This document shows, piece by piece, positions 57,601 to 64,000 of a DNA stretch of 64,000 nucleotides. The stretch is taken from contig NC_058055.1 in the NCBI RefSeq assembly GCF_020085105.1, forward strand, positions 28,247,372-28,311,371, given 5' to 3'. The notes under the pieces are model-generated. The model was not told the DNA's origin and did not search any database. It saw nothing but the letters and a program-made list of their open reading frames with translations. How positions within the stretch are numbered: position 1 is the first letter of the stretch; each line of letters starts with the position of its first letter. The translations under genes and the position numbers were made by a program. The DNA comes from Siniperca chuatsi. Lineage: Eukaryota > Chordata > Actinopteri > Centrarchiformes > Sinipercidae.

Positions 57601-60600
57601 TTAAGACAGACGGTAGATGGGGTCAAAGGTCAGCGGAGATGTGAACCTCGGGTCCACGTGGAGGTTAATAACGGCTGTTTGTGTGTTCGATACAGGAGGA
57701 GAATATGGAGATGACGCTCAGAGGGAGTCTGCACAGACTAAGGTGCAGCACATACACAACAAACACTTCAGCTCAGCCCTGAAGTTTAAAGTGTAATAAA
57801 CCGTCTCTCTCCCTCTCCCTCCCAGTGCTTCCAGTCTGATCCCAGTTCCTCCAGTCAGTCAGTGGCACGACCACGCATCAGTGGTGAGCATCGCCACACC
57901 GGCCTCGTTACTACCTGGATCTTATTCTGATGGGTTTTTGGTCGTGGTTCCTGTCAGTTAGAACGTTTTACTCTCCAAGTTCATTTCTAGGGTTTGGACT
58001 GAATCCAGATCAGACTGTTCAGACTGAATCCAGATCAGACTGTTCAGACTGACTCCAGATCAGATGGTTCAGACTGAATCCAGATCAGACTGTTCAGACT
58101 GAATCCAGATCAGACTGTTCAGACTGAATCCAGATCAGACTGTTCAGACTGAATCCAGATCAGACTGTTCAGACTGAATCCAGATCAGACTGTTCAGACT
58201 GAATCCAGATCAGAGGGTTTGGAGTGAATTCAGATTAGACTTTTTAGACTGAATCCAGATCAGATGGTTCAGACTGAATCCAGATCAGAGGGTTTGGACT
58301 GAATCCAGATCAGAGGGTTTGGAGTGAATCCAGATCAGAGGGTTTGGAGTGAATTCAGATCAGACTTTTTAGACTGAATCCAGATCAGACGGTTCAGACT
58401 GCTCTAGATCAGATTCGTCAGACTAAATCCATATTATACAGTTCGACTGAATCCTACGGAGCCCCCTAAAGGTCACGGCGAGAACTACCGAGGACGACTT
58501 TTTGTTCCCTCGCGGTACTTTTCTTCTTCTGCTCCTCCTGAGCCGAACGTCTGTCTGTAGTGGAAGGCCGTGTGGAGAGTCTCAGGTCGCTGCTTTCAGC
58601 TTTGTTAATGGACTCCTCACCTTTATATGACGTCACCCGGCAGAACATGATCAGGCCTCTGTTTGTATAAGGAACATCAGTTATTGCTCCTCACCTCTAC
58701 CAAAACCTGTTCCAGCACTGAAGCCTCCTTTGATTTGCTTTGAGCAGAGGACAGAGGGCCCTGATGTGTCTCTGCAGGCGGTTCACTGCTGTACCTGTCT
58801 GTGCCAGAACCACAGACCCTGTCTGGGACAGAACCACAGTCCCTGTCTGTGCCAGAACCAGAACCACAGACCCTGTCTGCAGCATTTCAGTCGCCTTCTT
58901 GTTTGTTGACTCATACAGATACAGCACTGTAGCTTTGAGGTAGATTCAGCTGCACATCTGTACCTCCTCCTCTGGAGACGCCTCCTCTTCCTCAGTGAAC
59001 CCCTCTGGGTCCAGCACAGTCCGGAGGACAGGAAGTGTTCACGATGAAGCCGACAGCGTCCTGCAGATCAGCGTCCTGCTTTCTTCTGCAGAAACTTCTC
59101 GACCTAAGAATTCCTTTAAGTTTGCTTCCTCTGATTCCACAAGCGTGCAGGCCCGTTGAGCAGCAGCACTACATCAGCAGACTTCAGGTCCAGGTCACAG
59201 TAAAGTTCAGTGAGCTGGTCCAGACTGAGGCGTCGCGCTGGAGCAGCTCGGCGGAAGTAGAGATTCGGCTCAGAAGGAACAGAAGAAGAAAAGTATCGCG
59301 AGGGAACGCAAAAGTAGTCCTAAAAGAATCGCGCCGTAGTAGAATCCAGATCAAACTGTTCAAACTAAATTCCGATCAGCGGGTTTAGAGTGAGTCCAGA
59401 TCAGACGGTTTGAAGTGAATCCAGTTTAGAGGGTTCAGACTGACTGGTTTTTGTGTTTTTCACCTTTTCTTCTTCAGTGGTTCCAGTCACAGGACAGCGG
59501 CGTCACGCCCAACTCCTCCCCGAGTCCCACCAGGAGGTTCAGGTACAAAAACAAACCTTTTTAATGGTTTTATTGTGTTTAGTGGAAGCTTCTGTCTGTA
59601 TCGGTCTACTGACGTATCTGTTCATCGCCCGACAGACCAGCAGTCAGCGCCACTGTGAGATGGCCTGCATTAACTCCACTCAAGAGGAAAGGTAATTAAT
59701 GTGTTTGGCCTCCGATCATGTCCAAATTTAAACTTGCAATAACCTATTTTTGGCCACTTGGGTGCAGCAGAAACAAGCTTTAAACACAACACTGACATCA
59801 CCTTTTATGTTTGAAATGGCAAACTTGTTAGCAAACAGTTGCAACATTATCATTCATTTGGAGGTGCGTTATTGTCCAATATTCGCTCTTCTCTAACTCC
59901 AGACGGGAATATCTGGCTCCTCTGAACCAGCACCAAACAGCTGTGGGCAGTAAAATTTACTAAATTTATAAGATTATAACCGTTTGAAGCAGATAACTTT
60001 GAAAACATATCTTTTTCTTTCTGTTTCGTCCACATTGAGGCAAAGTTTTCCACCACGGAGAACTGATGTTTTCATAAACGTTTAACTGTGGAGACATTTT
60101 TAAAAGAAGACTGGTCTCACGTGACGAGGAAGCCGGCAACATGTGATCATCAAACTTTAATCAGCATCGCTGACAGTCACCTCAGACTCTCTGCGACCGC
60201 TAAGGCCTGTTGAAATGTGAAACATGGCTCCCTGTTGATGATTGGCTCGTTGGTTTGTTAAGAGTAATCACTTCCTTTCCCACCTCCTTCCAAAACACAG
60301 CCGTTATCTGATATCCAAAGTATTTTGAAAATACAAAAAACATTTTTTTTTTTTTTTGTATTTACTTTTTACACACATTTGTGAACCTCTTTGTCTCTCA
60401 GGAGGGGTGGAGTCTGACGGACCCCCAAAGAAGCTTTTCGTTGCCGGGGTAACAGACCCCGCCCACCGCAGCAGCTACACGGTCAGGTGAGGATCACCTT
60501 GAACACGTCGGCCATATTTGTATCAAATTCTAAATGAAAAATCATGAATAAAGCTCGTTTTTTGCTCCTCCATCCTCAGTGTCTCTCAGTCGGCGGCAGA

Positions 60601-60694
60601 TTCTCCGCCTGCGGGAGGCGTCAGTCCTCAGTCCAGCCCTCTGTCTCTCTCTCCTCCCCCCTCCTTCACCTCCCACCAGCACCCCGGACACTAA
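54659..60694 (+). CDS. PABIR/FAM122-family PP2A-B55 regulator, divergent
   Basis: Predicted small disordered inhibitor/regulator of PP2A holoenzymes containing the B55 subunit (family knowledge). Nine phase-consistent exons: 54659-54759, 56334-56418, 56517-56573, 57696-57742, 57826-57883, 59478-59542, 59636-59691, 60402-60486, 60580-60694 (TAA), 222 residues. Matches in order: ALRRSNSAPMI (family LRRSNSAPLI), FSPVSSARYRRSSVSI (SPVFQ..ARRNSTTF), LVPLSPFSLTGDRLDHKRQEE (LLPxSP..SRLHQIKQEE), SSLIPVPPVS (IDFIPVSPAPS), NSSPSPTRRF, ALTPLKRKG (LGPLKRK), PPKKLF (QPKRLF) and a Ser/Pro-rich end with ADSPPAGGVSPQSSP. Each match alone is short; their conserved order across nine in-phase exons makes the call good. 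It is shorter than mammalian FAM122A/B and diverged in the B55-binding helix. PABIR2-like is possible. Confidence 0.85.
54760..56333. other. First intron of the PABIR-family gene
   Basis: AT-rich. Contains an AAGTACATTT-type repeat (55125-55300) and the reverse copy of the TTTATTGATCCCC repeat (55790-55990). No further exon is required by phase. Confidence 0.6.
55790..55990 (-). repeat. TTTATTGATCCCC-type repeat, copy 2 (reverse)
   Basis: GTGTGCGCTGACGTGACAGT, GAGTTTCCCCTCGGGGATCA and ATAAAGTATTTCTGATTCTG are the reverse complement of the 10415 copy. Confidence 0.8.
56740..57290. repeat. GACTGAATCCAGATCAGA minisatellite, block 1
   Basis: Degenerate tandem units built on CTGAATCCAGATCAGA with linkers such as CTCGTAAAA, GGGTTTAGA and TTATTTATTTGAATATAGAT. 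It lies in the PABIR-gene intron 56574-57695. Confidence 0.95.
57990..58425. repeat. GACTGTTCAGACTGAATCCAGATCA minisatellite, block 2
   Basis: About 25-bp units, very regular between 58010 and 58200, then degenerate. Same core as block 1, in the next large intron (57884-59477). A few further degenerate units occur at 59340-59440. Confidence 0.95.
58755..58885. repeat. CCAGAACCACAGACCCTGTCTG short tandem repeat
   Basis: Four or five units of CAGAACCACAG(A/T)CCCTGTCTG in the PABIR-gene intron 57884-59477. Confidence 0.8.
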
Positions 60695-62187
60695 AACCCA
60701 CCTCGCCCCCCCCTCCTCACCCCGAGTCATGACCCTGTCACTGTGGGTGCAGGCCGACCACCAGCAGCTCCAAAAACCTGGAGGAACAGCAAGACAGTCG
60801 CACCTTATTTCTGTTCCAATCATCTGCCAGCACCACAGTAAGTCCCGCCTCTTCCTGCAACCACATTGGGTGGACAGAAGAATCACATGACACGAAGATC
60901 CTGAAGGCTGAGACGGATCAGTCTGGTTCTCTTCAGCCTGGTTTTCTGCTCTCGGAGTGGGTTTATTGTCATGGAAAGTTTCTGTTTTGGATCCCTGGAT
61001 ATTTTTATTCTCATCTGCTCACCAGCTCATTGGTTGGTTGGATATTTAACCAACTCAGCTTATTAACCGCTCCGTCAGAGTCCGTGTTGGGCTGTGCTGC
61101 AGCCGTCGGGCGGAAGGACACTCCTCCCCCCCCTCAGAGGGCGTGGCCTGTTAGGTGGGGGGTTCATCCTATGACTGACAGCTCGCACTATGAACCCAGT
61201 CCTCCCACTCAAATTGGTTTACAGAGGATTCATCATCAGCATCATCGCGAGATCGTGAAAAAAGTTTGGGAAAGCGAGGACACACCGGTTGTGTTGTCGG
61301 GCATAAGGCTGGAATTTAATGTCCGTGCGGACTTAGAGACGGGTGTTATGGGTAACTGTAGGTAGCAGATTAGCAACAGGCAAACCTCCCAAATCTCGAC
61401 GTGTCCTGCGGACCTGAGCATCAGCTAAGCTAAGCGGCTGATTCGGATTCGTTACGCAGAGGAATAAAGCGTAATTGTACTGATGCAGCGTAAAAGGATA
61501 AAAGAACGAAGGTCTCTGAACGACCCCCGTGCAGAGAAGCCTGAAGACTCTCGTTCCCCCTTTCTGAGAACGTGGAACAACGGTTCTGTCTGATTTGTTC
61601 AGCGGACATCGAAGGAGTCTACAATGGGACACAGCTCATTTTGCTGCCCGTTGGAGGACGCAGGTCCAATCTGACCAATCGGTCGATGCTGTTTATGACG
61701 TTCCAGATCGTCTCTGATCAATATTTTGGAGGTTCTGAATAAGATCTTGAGTTGTAATCAAGACGACGATGTTTTCAGACTGTTGATCAGAACTGTCTCT
61801 CTAAAGGAGTCAAGGTACTTCAGGAACATCTGGTTCCAGCCTCAGTGATCCGGTCGACATCTACGCCGAACTAAACCAAACGGAGAACCTGAAGCCAGTA
61901 CTCTGCTTGTTGTCCTGGAGTCGTACTTGTTAGAAATCAAGTGTGTAAATGTATTGATCTTCCTATCGGGAAGATGTAGGAATCATCTGATTTATTTAGA
62001 CGCAGTCTTGAAGCCGAAGTCACGAGCGTCCACGGCTGATGGATCTGCAGAGTAACATCTGGACTCTGGCCAGCACTTGATTAAATCAGTGAACCAGGGT
62101 TTCGTACCTATTGTGCATCACATCATTCCCAACATCAAATTTCATATAATATATATTCAGAACGTCTGCTGAAGATGATGAATTTCG
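60695..62187. other. Downstream flank and 3' UTR of the PABIR-family gene
   Basis: No gene recognised. AATAAA occurs near 61463. Open stretches at 60721-60890 and 61030-61365 show no family resemblance. Confidence 0.4.
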
Positions 62188-63319
62188 TAGGGCTGACCCG
62201 AATGCCTCTAAGCCTCCAATCGTAATCGACCTCCAAATCAGTATTTAAATGCTGCGTTTTTAAAAATGACTATATGTGCATCAGCCCCAAAATCCCAAAT
62301 AGCCCATGAAATAAGAAACATTATTAACGTTAAACGGCATCTTAGAGCGCAAGAGGACGACAGCAACGCGGTGCTTCCTCTGGGTCGACTGCTTTGGGGG
62401 GCCGGAGCAGACAGGTGAGGAGACAGGTGAAGCGAACCTTGAACCTGGATTCAGACCAAATGAGGCGCTGCGGTGAAAACACCAGTCCTCCCACTCATTG
62501 AGTGGGGGTAGTCGGTTTAGGCTGCGGCGGTGGGGGCTGCAGGGGACGCCAACAAAAAAAAAAAAAAAAACGCAGCGGCGGAAAAGTTGAAACAGAAAAA
62601 ACTTTTGGGGAACGCAAGCCGGCGTCACGCCGCGGTGGCCAATCCGGTGATCCGGCCAAACTGCTCCCACGTCAGCCTGAACTATCACGGAAACCAGGTG
62701 GAGTTCACGGACCGGACTGTGATACTCTGCCAGTTGGTTTATTTCATGTACCCGGCTTCGACGTCTGTCTGGCTTTCAGTCTACGCTGAAAAATAGCGAG
62801 AAGCTTAGTTTGGTTTGTGTTCGTCGGTTTGTTTGAGAGCGAGACAGACGGCTGTGGTCGAGCCACCTAGAGAACGAATGGAGAGAGGGAGCGGCGGTGG
62901 CGAGAAAGCCGGTGAATCGGAGGAATAAAACGTTATTTTCTGCCAGTTTCACAGCGGTTACGTTCTAAAGCACAGCATCAACACGCCCGCACAGCTGAAT
63001 TCAACCTTTAATGGAGTTGACGACAGCTCGTTACAGTACGTAACGCTGAAATTCAACCGCGGTGTTCTGTCGGGAGACGCAGTGACTTAAACCAACAGTG
63101 AGTAAGAAAAAGTATAAATAACATGGAATTTGTTAAGCTACGTGTAGAGGGAAAGTCCGCTAGCCGCTAGGCTAATTTATGCAGTGTAAAATGCTATATA
63201 ATAGTGACTAGCAAAAAAACTATTGTCTATGACCAACCCGACTGTCGAAGCTTCGAATATTCGTGGGTAACTCCCACTGAAGCTTCGATGCCCCAGAAAT
63301 GGTATTCGGGACAGCCCTA
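62188..63319. mobile_element. hAT-like non-autonomous DNA element with TAGGGCTG termini
   Basis: The left end TAGGGCTGACCCGAATGCC and the right end GGTATTCGGGACAGCCCTA are inverted repeats with few mismatches. Flanking octamers GAATTTCG (62180-62187) and TAATTTTG (63320-63327) agree at six of eight positions, as expected for a decayed hAT target duplication. The subterminal right end is rich in GAAGCTTCGA. The interior includes an A-run and a lysine-rich open stretch (62530-62796) without a recognisable transposase, so it is non-autonomous or internally deleted. Confidence 0.7.
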
Positions 63320-64000
63320 TAATTTTGCACCTTTTTAGTCCAAAAAACAAATTATTAAATATACAAAAACCTGAATATCCAATGAAACATTGTTAAAAAC
63401 AATCTTGGCCCAAAACCCAAAACCCTATGAAGGGGCACAGCTTTTTGTAAGGCCAAACCTGGTAGTCTTTGTCCGGTATTTTTGAGCCCAAACCAGCTAA
63501 ACCTGACAAACATGAAATTCCGCCGCTGAACAAAGTTTCGGTCATCGAAGCCTAAGATTTTTGTGTTTTAACGAAAAGTGTTTGTTGTGTGAGTCACCCC
63601 GACTGAAGCCTTCTGGTTTTACCAGAAGAAACTCGACAGACCTCAATCATTTGTCTACAGTTTGTTAAACGTTGGCCGATGGTTTTCCTCCCGGGATGAG
63701 AGACTGGTCTTTCCCGGCCTGTAGAAGTGTGAAGAACTTGTGGTCTTTAAGCACCACGTGTTAATAGTGTATCTATATGTGAATACTGACAGTCGGAGCA
63801 GCTGACGTGTGCTCCGTTTTATTCAGTCTGCAGGGTTTGATTGTACATATTGAATCTGCAGGAAGCGGCCGTGCTCTTCCCTCCTAAAGGTGCATTTATA
63901 CTTTTTCATTTCCCAGTTAGTTTTCTCTCTGACCGACTTCAGTCTTTTCTACTTGAAATCAGCCACATTGTTGTTCACGAAGGTCATCTGATTTGTTAAA
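63320..64000. other. Unassigned right end of the window
   Basis: No exon-like frame or recognised repeat is seen. Confidence 0.4.

Noticed and set aside
62502-62796. Two overlapping frames with KKKKK runs
   Set aside because: Both cross an A-run in a non-autonomous hAT-like element. No conserved domain was seen, so they are not listed as genes.

Overview
This is vertebrate nuclear DNA, almost certainly from a ray-finned (teleost, probably percomorph) fish. Genes are split into short exons with GT..AG introns, CA/GT microsatellites are abundant, and the interspersed repeats are of fish type: small MITEs, L2/RTE-like LINE scraps, a Penelope-like relic and a hAT-like element. No bacterial, plasmid or phage features, CRISPR array, tRNA or rRNA gene was seen.

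Six protein-coding genes were reconstructed exon by exon, with reading phase checked at every junction. (1) slc13a5 (+, 1111-14470), a Na+/citrate cotransporter whose 5' exons lie left of the window. (2) med31 (+, 17295-19759), complete, encoding Mediator subunit 31. The slc13a5-med31 pair is also adjacent in human 17p13. (3) A flavin-containing monooxygenase of the GS-OX-like type (+, 22300-28454), 431 residues. (4) A P2Y-type nucleotide receptor (-, 33505-36255), two coding exons, 465 residues, with unusual loop insertions. (5) A schwannomin-interacting-protein-1-like coiled-coil protein (-, 45000-50741). (6) A PABIR/FAM122-family PP2A regulator (+, 54659-60694), nine small exons, 222 residues. 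Genes 5 and 6 are divergent, with GC-rich presumptive promoters at about 51.45-51.9 kb and 53.93-54.76 kb.

The rest is introns and intergenic repeats: 28.5-33.5 kb (LINE fragment and a GTTAGCATGCTAAC-type repeat), 36.3-45.0 kb (long gene-poor stretch with a Penelope-like hairpin and a LINE fragment) and 60.7-64.0 kb (hAT-like non-autonomous element). The genes have unrelated jobs (citrate import, transcription, monooxygenation, nucleotide sensing, cytoskeletal adaptor, phosphatase control) and do not form a pathway.

I found no clearly new enzymatic or defence system. The most unusual structure is at the 3' half of slc13a5. A 5' splice-site sequence (CACAG|GTAACAC) is amplified into about two dozen tandem copies directly downstream of the real donor, and its reverse complement recurs in the next intron. 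Three exons (two in slc13a5, one in the SCHIP1-like gene) sit between complementary CA and GT arrays that could pair in the pre-mRNA. Other items worth checking are a small hairpin repeat with a compensatory base change in the slc13a5 intron and 3' UTR, an inverted MITE pair in the monooxygenase intron, a minisatellite rich in GTCACGTGAC boxes, and Penelope-type hairpins at three loci.
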